Assembly: GCA_019242475.1 (NCBI GenBank)
Contig: JAFAVK010000074.1
Location: 1-64,000 of the forward strand
Direction of reading: 5' to 3'
From: Acidobacteriota bacterium
Lineage (GTDB): Bacteria; Acidobacteriota; Blastocatellia; Pyrinomonadales; Pyrinomonadaceae
Length of the DNA: 64,000 nucleotides
The notes below the pieces were generated by a model. It made no database searches, was not told the origin of the DNA, and was given only the letters and a program-made list of their open reading frames with translations. Position 1 is the stretch's first letter. Each line of letters starts with the position of its first letter. This document shows positions 36,838 through 44,500 of the stretch, piece by piece. Position numbers and translations under genes: made by a program.

Positions 36838-37932
36838 CTACGGCACGAGCCCCTTCGACTTGCAGAAGCTCTCCGGGTGTCTCGGCGCTAGGTCTGCGAG
36901 ATAGAAGCCCGTCACCTGCACCAGCCCCTTCGCCGCCAGCGTGTACGGGTTGGCTAAGACCTCTATCGCCCCCCACTCGCCCACCACCAGCTCCGACCAG
37001 ATGCCGTAGACGCAGGCGTGCTCGTCGTGGCCCGCGCCTAAGTTCTTGGCGAGCTGGTTGGTGGCCTCTGCGCGGCGGTCGTTCATCCGGCCGTCCCGCC
37101 ACAGCCTGATGCCGGTGCCCGAGAACTCCTCGGTCAGCTTCGCCCGCTCCCGCACCTCCGGGGTCGTCAGGTAGCCGGCCGCCGCGGGGTCGGTCTCGCC
37201 GTCGGCGGCGGCCACCCGCCGCTCCATCTCGACGACTTTAGGGAGCGTCGGCGGGCCGGCGAAGTTCACCTCCGCCACGCCCGAGCTGACGTTGTAGAGC
37301 CCGAGCGGCTCGCTGCCCGCCCCGGAGCCGTGGACGGCGGCCTGGTCTAAGGCGACGGCGCTGGCCTGCGCCATGTCCTCGGCCACGACCTCATCGACCG
37401 AGGGGGTCGATTGGACGAGGAGCTGCCTGGTGAAGGTGGTAGAGCTGACCAGGAGGCGCGGCTTCAGCGGCACCTGGCTAAGCGTGAGGTTCGTTTGCGC
37501 GTAGTCGGCGACGGGGTTGTCCGCCGCCCACTGCGCCCCGCCCGAGGTGTCCTGGCGCGGGAGCGCGAGGTTGCCGGCCAGGCCGGTGAGCAGGCGCGCG
37601 CCGAGCGAGAGCACCAGGGCGCGCTTCCTGAGCGCCGTGATGAAGGGGCCGGCCACTTCAGAGACCAGCTCGGCGCCCCTGCCGGGCGTGTGTGCGTCGA
37701 GCGCGGCCCGGCTCATGACCGTGGGGATGAAGACGCCGCCGCGCTTCTGGTAGCTCGAAGGGAGCTGGCGCGCGATCTCCTCGGAGACCTCACTCTCGAA
37801 GGACTGCCGCGCCTCAAGGCCCGCGGCGACCGCGAGCGCGCGCCTGAAGCTGTAGCGCCTGCGCTCCGCCTCGTTCAGCTCGACGAGCGGCGCCCGCGCC
37901 CCGCCCCGGTTCTCCGTCGTGGTTGTGCTCAT
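36838..37932 (-). CDS. HK97-family phage major capsid protein
   Basis: The protein is 364 residues from the ATG at 37932 (MSTTTTENRGG), which follows CAGAGGG. Landmarks of the HK97 fold are ELVSEVAGPFITALRKRALVLSLGARLLTGLAGNLALPRQ (N-arm and spine-helix region), WAADNPVADYAQTNLTLSQVPLKPRLLVSSTTFTRQLLVQS (E-loop and following strand), and VAEDMAQASAVALDQAAVHGSGAGSEPLGLYN, the classic motif. The C-terminal part includes GIWSELVVGEWGAIEVLANPYTLAAKGLVQVTGFYLADLAPRHPESF. This would assemble a T-number shell in phages. No portal, protease or terminase accompanies it here, which is unusual for a prophage and fits a satellite that borrows the rest. Confidence 0.88.
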   Translation of the reverse strand: MSTTTTENRGGARAPLVELNEAERRRYSFRRALAVAAGLEARQSFESEVSEEIARQLPSSYQKRGGVFIPTVMSRAALDAHTPGRGAELVSEVAGPFITALRKRALVLSLGARLLTGLAGNLALPRQDTSGGAQWAADNPVADYAQTNLTLSQVPLKPRLLVSSTTFTRQLLVQSTPSVDEVVAEDMAQASAVALDQAAVHGSGAGSEPLGLYNVSSGVAEVNFAGPPTLPKVVEMERRVAAADGETDPAAAGYLTTPEVRERAKLTEEFSGTGIRLWRDGRMNDRRAEATNQLAKNLGAGHDEHACVYGIWSELVVGEWGAIEVLANPYTLAAKGLVQVTGFYLADLAPRHPESFCKSKGLVP

Positions 37933-37990
37933 GCCCTCTGCTGCCTCCTGTGAAAACGATTGACCACCGCCGCGCTCGCGCGCGGCCATC

Positions 37991-38410
37991 TCACTGCTCG
38001 GCGCCGGGGGCCTGCTCGGGCGTCGCGGCGTCGGTGCGCCGGCCCGGCCAGATCTCCCCGCCGAGCTGCTCCAGCTTCGGCCGCACGGCCTTGACGAAAG
38101 TGACCGTGGCCGGAGACCACAGCCACTCGGGCTGCCGGTCGAAGAGGCGGACGAACCGGCGCAGCTCCCGCTCCAGCTCCCCCCGCAGCGCCTCGCGCTC
38201 GGCCTGCCTGTTGATGATCATTTCGACGAAATCCTCCACCGCTTCGGGTGCTATGACCTGGAGCGAAGCGTAGTGGATCGCGCCCTTGCAATCATCACAG
38301 ACCGCGAAATTTCTGCTTGACCAGTGAGGCACAGAGAGGTAGAGGCGCGCGCCGCACAGGCAGCGGATGAGCGCCGTCAGGCCGGCGGAGCCGAGCCACG
38401 CGGCCCTCAC
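37991..38410 (-). CDS. Small cysteine-containing satellite protein
   Basis: The 139-residue protein has a GTG start that overlaps the previous stop by GTGA. Two CxC/CxxC groups occur near the N-terminus (IRCLCGARLYLSVPHWSSRNFAVCDDCKGAIHY), consistent with a zinc ribbon. The remaining two-thirds is helical and charged, with a region (RLFDRQPEWLWSPATVTFVKAVRPKLEQL) of unknown fold. Function unknown; its place next to the capsid gene suggests a role in regulation or assembly. Confidence 0.55.
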   Translation of the reverse strand: MRAAWLGSAGLTALIRCLCGARLYLSVPHWSSRNFAVCDDCKGAIHYASLQVIAPEAVEDFVEMIINRQAEREALRGELERELRRFVRLFDRQPEWLWSPATVTFVKAVRPKLEQLGGEIWPGRRTDAATPEQAPGAEQ

Positions 38411-38991
38411 GGCTCGACCTCCAGCTCGGCGCCCGCGTCGTGCCGGCGGAAGAGCCGAGAGAAGCCCTCGCCGCGGGGGTAGGCGGTAGGGTGATACTCC
38501 GTGGGCGGGAGTCCGGCCGCCTCCGCCTCCTCGCCGAGGCGGAAGGCGTCGCGCGTCTCCAGCTCTCCCTGCTCGATCAGGAGCCTGAGCGCGCTCTCTA
38601 CCGCCCAGCGCGACAGCCGCGTCTCCTCGACGACCTCATCCACCCGGCGGCAGCCGTGAATGAGCACGGCCCGGCGCACGGCCGCGACCTGCGCGGTGAG
38701 CTTATCGCCGGTGGCGCCGATCTGGCGCACCTCCTCCAGAGCGCGGCCGAGCACGTCGGCGAGTGAGGGCTCCGGATAGGCGTCGAGCAGTTCCAGCAGC
38801 TCCTGCTCCAGGAGCAGCGCCGCCTGCCCCTCACGGCCGCGGGGGCCGCGCACCTCACGGTGGCACTCTTTGCAGAGGGGGAAGCGACCGTCCTTGCTCG
38901 CCCTGCGGACGCTGAAGGCGGAGTGGGGCAGCGTGCGCCGGCACGGCCCCGTGCACGCCTTCACGGCCTCAGAGGTATCGGTGAGAGTCAT
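38407..38991 (-). CDS. Zinc-finger plus winged-helix-like satellite protein
   Basis: The protein is 194 residues from the ATG at 38991, which overlaps the stop of a 45-residue gene. The N-terminus has a four-cysteine zinc site, CTGPCRRTLPHSAFSVRRASKDGRFPLCKEC, of the C-x3-C ... C-x2-C type seen in phage HNH-associated zinc proteins. A helical domain follows, then RRVDEVVEETRLSRWAVESALRLLIEQGELETRDAFRLGE, which has the form of a winged helix. A DNA-binding regulator is a reasonable inference. A longer frame extends upstream, but its residues are unlike a protein. Confidence 0.55.
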   Translation of the reverse strand: MTLTDTSEAVKACTGPCRRTLPHSAFSVRRASKDGRFPLCKECHREVRGPRGREGQAALLLEQELLELLDAYPEPSLADVLGRALEEVRQIGATGDKLTAQVAAVRRAVLIHGCRRVDEVVEETRLSRWAVESALRLLIEQGELETRDAFRLGEEAEAAGLPPTEYHPTAYPRGEGFSRLFRRHDAGAELEVEP

Positions 38992-39125
38992 AAACTGGTG
39001 GTGCAAACCTCGCTTTCCCTGGTGATGAAATTCGAGAGCTGCTGCTGATAGCTCATCAGCACTGGAATTGACGCGAAACCCGCGTAAACACCGGCCGGGA
39101 TAAATCCGTTGATGATGATTTTCAT
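38988..39125 (-). CDS. 45-residue satellite protein (short, unrecognised)
   Basis: A small frame starts with ATG at 39125 and ends in a TGA overlapping the next ATG by 4 bp, the coupling used throughout this operon. The product begins MKIIINGFIPAGVYAG and continues SIPVLMSYQQQLSNF, with a somewhat hydrophobic N-terminus. There is no clear Shine-Dalgarno sequence. The first six codons and the leader are part of a 42-bp sequence repeated at 47511-47552. It could be a small regulatory peptide or a non-coding element that happens to be open. Confidence 0.4.
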   Translation of the reverse strand: MKIIINGFIPAGVYAGFASIPVLMSYQQQLSNFITRESEVCTTSL

Positions 39126-39148
39126 AAAAATTCTGCGCCGAGAGGCAG
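39107..39148. repeat. Dispersed 42-bp element, copy 1
   Basis: CGTTGATGATGA, then TTCATAAAA and CGCCGAGAGGCAG, matches 47511-47552 at 38 of 42 positions in the same orientation. Read on the minus strand it is a leader plus the first codons of a 45-residue frame. Its GAGAGGCAG end and AT-rich centre look like a regulatory or recognition site. Confidence 0.65.
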
Positions 39149-39194
39149 AGTGCGCGTTCGCGCGTCACCCTCATTCTTCCCCCTCGGGAAGAAC

Positions 39195-39365
39195 CTACGG
39201 CCGCGGCGCGCTCTGAGGGGCGGCCGCGGCCGGCGCTCGCAGGCCGCGGTACGCCGCGGCGGCCACACCGCACGCGAGCAGGAGCACGGCCGCGAGCACG
39301 AGCAGGAGGCAGCCTTCACAGCCGCTCCGCAGACTGCTGTTGGTGTCCGCCGGTTCGTAAGTCAT
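39195..39365 (-). CDS. 56-residue single-pass membrane protein of the satellite
   Basis: The ATG at 39365 follows a perfect AGGAGG at six bases. The peptide has a polar N-terminus (TYEPADTNSSLRSG), two cysteines (GCEGC), and then one hydrophobic helix LLLVLAAVLLLACGVAAAAY, with an Ala/Pro-rich tail. It overlaps the previous stop by ATGA. It resembles small phage membrane proteins such as pinholins or spanin-like peptides, but nothing proves a lysis role. Confidence 0.6.
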   Translation of the reverse strand: MTYEPADTNSSLRSGCEGCLLLVLAAVLLLACGVAAAAYRGLRAPAAAAPQSAPRP

Positions 39366-39676
39366 AGCACCTCCTGTCTCGGCGCGGCGCCCCCGCCTTC
39401 CGCCAGAGATGACCCGTGGGCGCCGAACTTGCTCCCGGTGCCCTCGTCCGCTCGTGCGCCGCGGGGGCGACTCCCGAGCTGCCCGATCAACTGCTCGACC
39501 ATCGGCTCTGACAGGTCGGCCGAGGCGACGCGCTCGCCGTCGAAGATCGTCAGCGTCGCCGAGCCGTCCGCGCGCAGGGCGAGCGCGTAGAGGAGGCGGC
39601 CGCGGCGCCGGCCGAGGAATCGCTCCAGCGACTCGGCGGCCAGCCGCAGCGGGTCTGAGGATGGTGCGTGCGCCAT
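39362..39676 (-). CDS. 104-residue satellite protein of unknown function
   Basis: The ATG at 39676 follows GGGGGAG. The protein opens AHAPSSDPLRLAAESLERFLGRRRGRLLYALALRADGSATLTIFDGERV, with a short helix and a beta hairpin, then SEPMVEQLIGQLGSRPRG and a glycine-rich tail. I recognise no family. A TGATG overlap couples it to the gene upstream, and ATGA to the membrane peptide downstream. It shares a composition and a hydrophobic strand pattern with its neighbour at 39676-40164 (both end in a Leu-Ile-Gln-Leu- or Val-Arg-Gln-Leu-type helix), so the two could be diverged relatives. Confidence 0.55.
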   Translation of the reverse strand: MAHAPSSDPLRLAAESLERFLGRRRGRLLYALALRADGSATLTIFDGERVASADLSEPMVEQLIGQLGSRPRGARADEGTGSKFGAHGSSLAEGGGAAPRQEVL

Positions 39677-40164
39677 CACTCCCCCTTCGCCCGCGCCGGG
39701 AGCTGGCGCACGAGCTGCTCCAGGTGCCGGGGCTCCAGGGCGACGAACTGTCTTTCGGGCTCCAGGGCCTCGGTCTCGACCTCGCATTCGAGCCGGCCGT
39801 CCGGGTGCAGCGCCACGACGCGCGCGAGCCTCGTCCCGAGCATGAGCGTGAGCTGAGGGCATCGGCGCAGCAGCTCCGTGAGCCAGGCCGTCAGGGCCGC
39901 GCCGGCCGCGGCGTAAGGGAAGGCGACGCCCGCCCCCGCGGGCGTGGGCAGCGGGTAGAGGAAGCCCTCGACGTAGCGCCCCTCCTCACTGAGGCGGAAG
40001 AAGCGGGCGCCCCACAGCAGGCCCTCGGCCGGGTGGCCGTTTGAAGCCATCAAGGCGAGGGCCGGCGTCCCCGAGACGCGCGCGGCGACCTCCCCGCCGC
40101 GAGTCCTCAGCGTGAGCCGGCCTTCTTCGGCCAGCTCCTTCAGGTCTTCGCTCTGTTCACTCAT
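39676..40164 (-). CDS. 162-residue satellite protein of unknown function
   Basis: The ATG at 40164 follows AGGAG. The protein has LTLRTRGGEVAARVSGTPALALMASNGHPAEGLLWGARFFRLSEEGRYVEGFLYP, a beta-rich start, then AWLTELLRRCPQLTLMLGTRLARVVALHPDGRLECEVETEALEPERQFVALEPRHLEQLVRQL. It looks soluble, with no signal peptide. No family is recognised. It lies between the primase-polymerase gene and small unknown genes. Confidence 0.55.
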   Translation of the reverse strand: MSEQSEDLKELAEEGRLTLRTRGGEVAARVSGTPALALMASNGHPAEGLLWGARFFRLSEEGRYVEGFLYPLPTPAGAGVAFPYAAAGAALTAWLTELLRRCPQLTLMLGTRLARVVALHPDGRLECEVETEALEPERQFVALEPRHLEQLVRQLPARAKGE

Positions 40165-40187
40165 CACTGACTCCTTTCACTGGTTGA

Positions 40188-42002
40188 CTACTTGCCGGGC
40201 TGGTAGCGCATCGCGCTCCTGGCGATCTTCCGAAGCTCGGCCTCTGTCATGGGCTCGGGCTCCTTCACACACCTCTGCTCGTAGGCGTCGAAGACTCCCC
40301 GCTCGATCTCCTCGTAGCCGGCGCCGTCGCCGCGCAGCGAGCAGGCGAGTTTGAAGAGCTGGGTGTTGCGCGCGCGGTAGGGGATGATCGCGCCGACGAT
40401 GGGAGAGCCCGCCGCTCGACGAGGGGCGGAAGGCTTAGCTGGTGCCGGAGGCTTCTCCTGAGTGAGGAGCTTCAGGAGCCATCCCGGCATCGACGCGGGG
40501 CTGCGCCTGGTGCGCCACTGGTAGCGCTTGCCCGAGGCGTGGAGCGACGGCGCGGCCACGACGTAGCCCCCATCGGTCTTCACGTCGAGCCCTTCGCCTA
40601 AGACCGAAGAGGAGTTCTTGAAGCTCACGCCCGGGTGAGCAAAGAAGATGTGAGAGCCGCCGCCTCCCGTCAGGGCCTCCAGCGTGTTGGGCAGCTCGCC
40701 GTGGGCCTCTATCAGCTCACACAGGGAGGCGTCTCCGCCGGAGCGCGGGTCTACGTCGAGAGCCACGAGTCCGGACTTGCGGCCCATCGCCAGCCCGACG
40801 CCCGCGAGCGGGTAGAGTTCCCACCAGCGGCGGATCTGCGCCGGGTCGGTCGAGGCGTCCTTCAGCCCTTTGCGCGTACGGGGGTGCTTGCCGGGGCTGC
40901 GGCACTTCAGCGCCTCCATGCAGGAGCAGCCGCGGTGCGGGTCGGGGTGATGGAGCGGGAAGACCGGCCAGCCCCGCCTGGCGTAGGCGAGGGCGGCCTC
41001 CAGCGGCGTCTTAGGCTTCGAAGCGACCGCGGGGCGCCCTTCAGAGAAAAGAGTCGGCTCGTCGAGCGCGAAGGGCTCGGAAGCGTCGGCGCCGCCGAGA
41101 GGGGGGCGGACAAAACTGTCCGCCCCCTCCTCATGATCGTGGGCCGGCTCCCGGTGCTCGACCTCGAGCACGTCGGCGGAGGGGGGGCGGACAGAACTGT
41201 CCCCCGTCGTATTACCACCCGCGACAGACGTGTCCCCCCCTCCCCGCTCGTCATCGAGCACGGCGCGCAGCGCCGAGTGGTCAAGGCGTGCCGGCGCGGT
41301 CTTCTTCAGCGACTCCAGGTTCTTCAGGGCGTCTTTGACGAGCTGGCGCGCCCACAGCTCGGCGTCGCCCCCGCGCTCCTCGATCTTGAGCGCGGCCCGC
41401 TCCACCTCGGCGAGGATCCTGCGCCTGACCTGCTCCTGGTACTCCGCCAGGGGAGGATCCTGGTCTTCGGCGCCGGCCCCCTCCTCGACGTCACAGCGCG
41501 GGAGCTGCTCGACGGCGCAGGCGACGGCCTCGCGCTTGGCCGCCTGCTTGTCCGTCTTCCAAAGGGGTGAGGAGAGCATCCGCTGTACGGCGGCGTCGGC
41601 TGCGGGCGTGAGGTAGTCGATGTACTCGGTAGCTTCTTCTTCACTCCCTGAGGTGACGTTGAAGAGGATGAGCCCTTTGCGCCGCTGGAACGTGCGGAGC
41701 GTGACGATCTCCCTGTACACAGCTTTGCGCCTGGCGTCGGGCGCGCCGTCGCACATCATGAGGTCGGCCAGCGTGAGGTGAGCACGGCGGAAGGGCGTGT
41801 AAGGGACTCTCGCGTCGTTGCCGCTGTTGGTGCTCTGGAGCGCGCAGATGAAGTCCCGGTGCCTCCTGGTCGGGTAGCCGACTGCCTGGAGGATGAGGCC
41901 GGTCATGGCCTCGATCTGCGCGTGGTTGCGGCGCCGGCGGAATGCCTGCTCATCGCCGAGGTCTGAGACGTTGTCCGAAGGCTTCTGGACGTGGGCGCTC
42001 AT
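40188..42002 (-). CDS. Bifunctional primase-polymerase with unusual N-terminal extension
   Basis: The protein has 604 residues. The primase-polymerase domain (about 335-520) has ALAYARRGWPVFPLHHPD, a cysteine-containing insert (CSCMEALKCRSPGKHPRT) and WWELYPLAGVGLAMGRKSGLVALDVDPRSGG, with the catalytic DVD, then TGGGGSHIFFAHPG. The C-terminus (ARNTQLFKLACSLRGDGAGYEEIERGVFDAYEQRC ... MTEAELRKIARSAMRYQPGK) is the PriCT-1 helical domain. This is the archaeo-eukaryotic-like replicative primase of phages and satellites. No helicase domain follows. The first 300 residues, with an acidic linker, have no domain that I recognise. The start overlaps the preceding gene by ATGA. Confidence 0.85.
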   Translation of the reverse strand: MSAHVQKPSDNVSDLGDEQAFRRRRNHAQIEAMTGLILQAVGYPTRRHRDFICALQSTNSGNDARVPYTPFRRAHLTLADLMMCDGAPDARRKAVYREIVTLRTFQRRKGLILFNVTSGSEEEATEYIDYLTPAADAAVQRMLSSPLWKTDKQAAKREAVACAVEQLPRCDVEEGAGAEDQDPPLAEYQEQVRRRILAEVERAALKIEERGGDAELWARQLVKDALKNLESLKKTAPARLDHSALRAVLDDERGGGDTSVAGGNTTGDSSVRPPSADVLEVEHREPAHDHEEGADSFVRPPLGGADASEPFALDEPTLFSEGRPAVASKPKTPLEAALAYARRGWPVFPLHHPDPHRGCSCMEALKCRSPGKHPRTRKGLKDASTDPAQIRRWWELYPLAGVGLAMGRKSGLVALDVDPRSGGDASLCELIEAHGELPNTLEALTGGGGSHIFFAHPGVSFKNSSSVLGEGLDVKTDGGYVVAAPSLHASGKRYQWRTRRSPASMPGWLLKLLTQEKPPAPAKPSAPRRAAGSPIVGAIIPYRARNTQLFKLACSLRGDGAGYEEIERGVFDAYEQRCVKEPEPMTEAELRKIARSAMRYQPGK

Positions 42003-42286
42003 CTGCCTCCTCGCGCGGCCTGACGAGTGGCCGGGGCTTCCGCCTCGGCCTCCTCGATGGAGAAGAAGGTGACGGGGGCTAACATCGCGGGAGGCGCCGG
42101 GCGTCCACGTCGTCGGCGTAAGGAAGGCGTGAGCCCGCGCAGCTCGTCCACGCGGGAGAAGAGGCGCCGGCGCTGCTCGTTGTTATCCTTGATGCGCGCC
42201 GACAGCTCTCTGACGGCCGCCTCGACCGGCTCGGCCTGCTCGACCGCCGCGGAGGCGGGTGATCTCAGCTCGTAGACGTTGCTCAT
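41999..42286 (-). CDS. 95-residue satellite protein, DNA-binding-like basic patch
   Basis: The chain has a helical N-terminus (AVEQAEPVEAAVRELSARIKDNNEQRRRLFSRVDELRGL), then a basic SLRRRRGRPAPPAMLAP stretch, the RGRP part resembling an AT-hook, and an acidic tail. The ATG overlaps the previous stop, and its stop overlaps the primase start. Family unknown; a DNA-binding helper for replication is possible. Confidence 0.5.
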   Translation of the reverse strand: MSNVYELRSPASAAVEQAEPVEAAVRELSARIKDNNEQRRRLFSRVDELRGLTPSLRRRRGRPAPPAMLAPVTFFSIEEAEAEAPATRQAARGGR

Positions 42287-42441
42287 AGCCAGTCCTCCGC
42301 GCCGCAGGTGTCGCAGGCGTAGTGATCGACCTCAGAGGTCGCGTCGCCGGCGACGAGCGGGCCGGCCGGCTTGGTCTCGACGAAGACCATGCGGCCCGTG
42401 CAGCCCGGCTCCCGGCACGTCATCGTGTCGTTGACCATCAT
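42283..42441 (-). CDS. 52-residue zinc-ribbon-like satellite protein
   Basis: The frame starts ATG-ATG at 42441 with GGAGG six bases upstream. It encodes MTCREPGCTGRMVFVET and ends HYACDTCGAEDWL, so the four cysteines (C-x4-C ... C-x2-C) form a plausible zinc ribbon. Its stop overlaps the ATG of the next gene. It is short but has the same coupling and composition as its neighbours, which supports it as a real gene. Confidence 0.6.
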   Translation of the reverse strand: MMVNDTMTCREPGCTGRMVFVETKPAGPLVAGDATSEVDHYACDTCGAEDWL

Positions 42442-42535
42442 CAGAACCTCCGGGGCGGGGCGGCGGAGCAGATGCCGCCCCAGCCCCTCCGGCGCGGCCG
42501 CGTGGTGCCCGTCACGCGGCCGCGAACCTACAGCC

Positions 42536-43018
42536 TCACGGCGCGGCCGGCGCCGCGTTGACCGCCCCGCCCGCGCACAGGCGCGTGATGGCTGCCTCGG
42601 CCGCGTCTCTCAGCTCGACCAGTTCCTTCACGGCCTCGGGCGTGGGCTTGCTTAGAGAGAGGGCTTCGACGGCCTCGGCCGCCTCACGCAGGATCTCCGT
42701 GCTATCGACGACTCTCTCGTGCTCGCAGTGGTAGGGCTCGGCCCCCAGCTCGACGAGCGAGACGTAGAACTCGCGGACGTAATCGACGAGGAGGCCGGCA
42801 CCCTTCATCCCGTCGGCGCCGAAGGTCGAAGCCAGGAAGATGACTTTGCAGAGACGATCTAAGTCAGAGGACGCGCCGGACTCCCCACCTCTGAGCCACT
42901 TGTAGGCGTGGTTATCGGAGACCGAGCAGCAGCGCGCGAGCTGGCGCACCTTGTCCGGCGTGTCGAAGACGCGCGCCATGATCTCGTGCGCCGGAGGGAG
43001 CTGTGCGTTCGATGGCAT
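42536..43018 (-). CDS. Phage-type helix-turn-helix regulator
   Basis: The protein has 160 residues. KVRQLARCCSVSDNHAYKWLRGGESG near residue 23 resembles the helix-turn-helix of phage regulators such as CII-type or Rha-like proteins. The rest is helical (TEILREAAEAVEALSLSKPTPEAVKELVELRDAAEAAITRL). No ribosome site is evident ahead of the ATG at 43018. It lies just after the small HTH protein and before the replication genes, where an early regulator would be expected. Confidence 0.55.
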   Translation of the reverse strand: MPSNAQLPPAHEIMARVFDTPDKVRQLARCCSVSDNHAYKWLRGGESGASSDLDRLCKVIFLASTFGADGMKGAGLLVDYVREFYVSLVELGAEPYHCEHERVVDSTEILREAAEAVEALSLSKPTPEAVKELVELRDAAEAAITRLCAGGAVNAAPAAP

Positions 43019-43073
43019 CAGGGGTTGATTGAACAGAGAGAAAAGAATCGTTCACGGGCGCCGCGGCGCTCGC

Positions 43074-43292
43074 CTATGCTGCCGCGGATTGAACCTCGGG
43101 CTTCGGCTCGAAGACCTCGGCCGGCTGAAGCCCCAGCGCGTTGATAACCTTCTCCAGGCTGACGGTCGTAACGCTTCTGCCGTTGCGGATGGCGCTAACG
43201 GTGTTGGGGTTAACCTCGGCACGCCTTGCCAGTTGACCGACCGACCAGCCGAGTTCGGCCTGTTTACCTCTGATTTTGTCGCTTCGGTACAT
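43074..43292 (-). CDS. Small Cro/XRE-type helix-turn-helix protein
   Basis: The 72-residue protein starts with ATG at 43292, after AGGAGGAGCG. It has a compact XRE domain: KIRGKQAELGWSVGQLARRAEVNPNTVSAIRNGRSVTTVSLEKVINALG. It is the first gene of the long minus-strand operon and faces the XRE repressor gene on the other strand, the standard Cro-CI-like arrangement. It is likely to bind the operators between them. Confidence 0.85.
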   Translation of the reverse strand: MYRSDKIRGKQAELGWSVGQLARRAEVNPNTVSAIRNGRSVTTVSLEKVINALGLQPAEVFEPKPEVQSAAA

Positions 43293-43311
43293 TGTCGCTC
43301 CTCCTATCATC

Positions 43312-43400
43312 CTGAGCGTTTCACTCAGAATGCGAGGACGGTAGCATGGCGAATTTAGGAGAGTCAACTAGAATTCTGAGAGACACTAACAGCATTCTAG
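43312..43400. promoter_or_regulatory. Divergent operator/promoter region of the satellite switch
   Basis: This AT-richer stretch lies between the two regulator genes. It has CTGAG/CTCAG arms (43312-43328) and CTAGAAT/ATTCTAG arms (43368-43374 and 43394-43400). The inverted repeats are likely operators for the Cro- and CI-like proteins. No strong -35/-10 pair is obvious. Confidence 0.45.
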
Positions 43401-43426
43401 GCGTCTACGATGGTAGGGTGCGTTCC

Positions 43427-43885
43427 GTGGATACTAAGAGCACGGAAAATCTTTCTGATTTTGTAAGGCGCATCCGCGGCGAGAAAGGACTCTCTACGCT
43501 TGATGTAGAGAGAAATAGCGGTAAGAGAATTACTGATGGATATGTTTCGCAGATTGAAAATGGGTATGTGAAGAATGTCTCTCCAGAGAAGCTACAGGCT
43601 TTAGCTAAAGGCTTGGCCGTCTCTGAGGAGGAGATCTTCGCCGTCGCGCGCGGGGCTAAGACCGTCGGCGAGATGCCGCTCGACGAGGTGCGGGTGCTTC
43701 AGTTCTACCGGGAGCTGCCGCCGGAGCGGAAGGAGGACGTGCTCGCGCACCTGGAGCTGGCCTGGAAACGTCACGGCGGCACCGGCCGCCAGCGTGGCTC
43801 CTTAATCCCTCCTGGCGGAAGGCGACTGCCCACCGTCACCAAAGGCGCGAGCGCCTCGAAGGGGCGGGAGCAGAAACCCGCGTGA
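43427..43885 (+). CDS. XRE-family repressor-like regulator
   Basis: The 152-residue protein begins at the GTG at 43427 (MDTKSTENLSDFVRRIRGEKGLSTLDVERNSGKRITDGYVSQIENG). The HTH includes STLDVERNS and DGYVSQIENGYVKNVSPEKLQALAKGLAVSEEE. The tail is basic. An ATG at 43346 would add 27 residues, but those cover the inverted-repeat operator region and are unlike XRE proteins. The 14-bp stretch around this GTG recurs at 44167, also after a good ribosome site, supporting the GTG as a real start. The first half of the gene is AT-rich and the second half GC-rich, so it looks mosaic. The likely role is to maintain lysogeny. Confidence 0.75.
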   Translation: MDTKSTENLSDFVRRIRGEKGLSTLDVERNSGKRITDGYVSQIENGYVKNVSPEKLQALAKGLAVSEEEIFAVARGAKTVGEMPLDEVRVLQFYRELPPERKEDVLAHLELAWKRHGGTGRQRGSLIPPGGRRLPTVTKGASASKGREQKPA

Positions 43886-43891
43886 GGTAAC

Positions 43892-44128
43892 TCACTCCGA
43901 CCCCGGCCAGGTGAGAGCTTCACCAGGCGCGAGGCGGCGGACGATGCACCCGGCCGGGAACGTCTTGATGAACCCCGGCCCTATTCCGTAGAGCCACAGT
44001 TCGCCGGCGATGAATTCTGATACGTGTATCACTACGTCATAAAAGCCCGACTCTAACTCCACCAGTACGCGGTCACCTTTCCTGTAGATCGGGCGCACGT
44101 CGGCCGTCTTACCCTCGGCGGCGGGCAT
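43892..44128 (-). CDS. Small unknown protein at the cargo border
   Basis: The 78-residue protein has RPIYRKGDRVLVELESGFYDVVIHVSEFIAGELWLYGIGPGF, with a beta-rich, small-barrel-like look, and a CIVRRLAPGEALTWPG tail. It converges on the XRE gene. No ribosome site stands out and the family is unknown. It may belong to the satellite core rather than the cargo because its base composition is intermediate. Confidence 0.5.
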   Translation of the reverse strand: MPAAEGKTADVRPIYRKGDRVLVELESGFYDVVIHVSEFIAGELWLYGIGPGFIKTFPAGCIVRRLAPGEALTWPGSE

Positions 44129-44500
44129 ACTTCAGCCTCTCATTGTGAAATTAGGGGAGGTTACTGCGTGGATACTAAGACGACGACGGGGCCGCCCGAG
44201 AGTCAAAAATTTTCTTCCGGGGCGTAAAAGGCGAGATTGGAAATCCGAGACTTAGCGGCGGCTGCAACTTTTGCAGCGCCGGGGAGGCGGCCCGAGAGGG
44301 TCGCTGTGGTTCAGGAAAGAGAGTTACGAGCTGTTCAGATTTGACTTAACTCAGGCGCTCTCCCCTCCCGAGTTGAGCGGCAGCCATTAACCGCAACGGT
44401 TACTCCCGACAGCCCGGACTCATAGTAATGTGAATAGCTGAAACTCTCCTCTTATGCTGGGCCTCAAGGATCAAGTCTATCCGGAAGGGAGAACACGATA
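44129..44500. other. Non-coding junction ahead of the STAND cargo gene
   Basis: Base composition falls toward A+T here. A GTG-GATACTAAGA (44168-44180) after GGGGAGG copies the start of the XRE gene at 43427, then stops after 19 codons, so it is a start-site remnant. GCTGCAA/TTGCAGC (about 44260) is a short hairpin. A purine-rich AAGGGAG (about 44484) serves the next gene. I see no clear promoter. Confidence 0.4.

Noticed and set aside
36838-37932. Complete prophage
   Set aside because: Only the capsid gene of the structural set is present; no terminase, portal, tail or lysis gene can be recognised, so a satellite or remnant fits better.
43346-43426. ATG at 43346 as the start of the XRE gene
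   Set aside because: The added residues cover the inverted-repeat operator region and do not resemble an XRE N-terminus. The GTG at 43427 is favoured, though the ATG remains possible.
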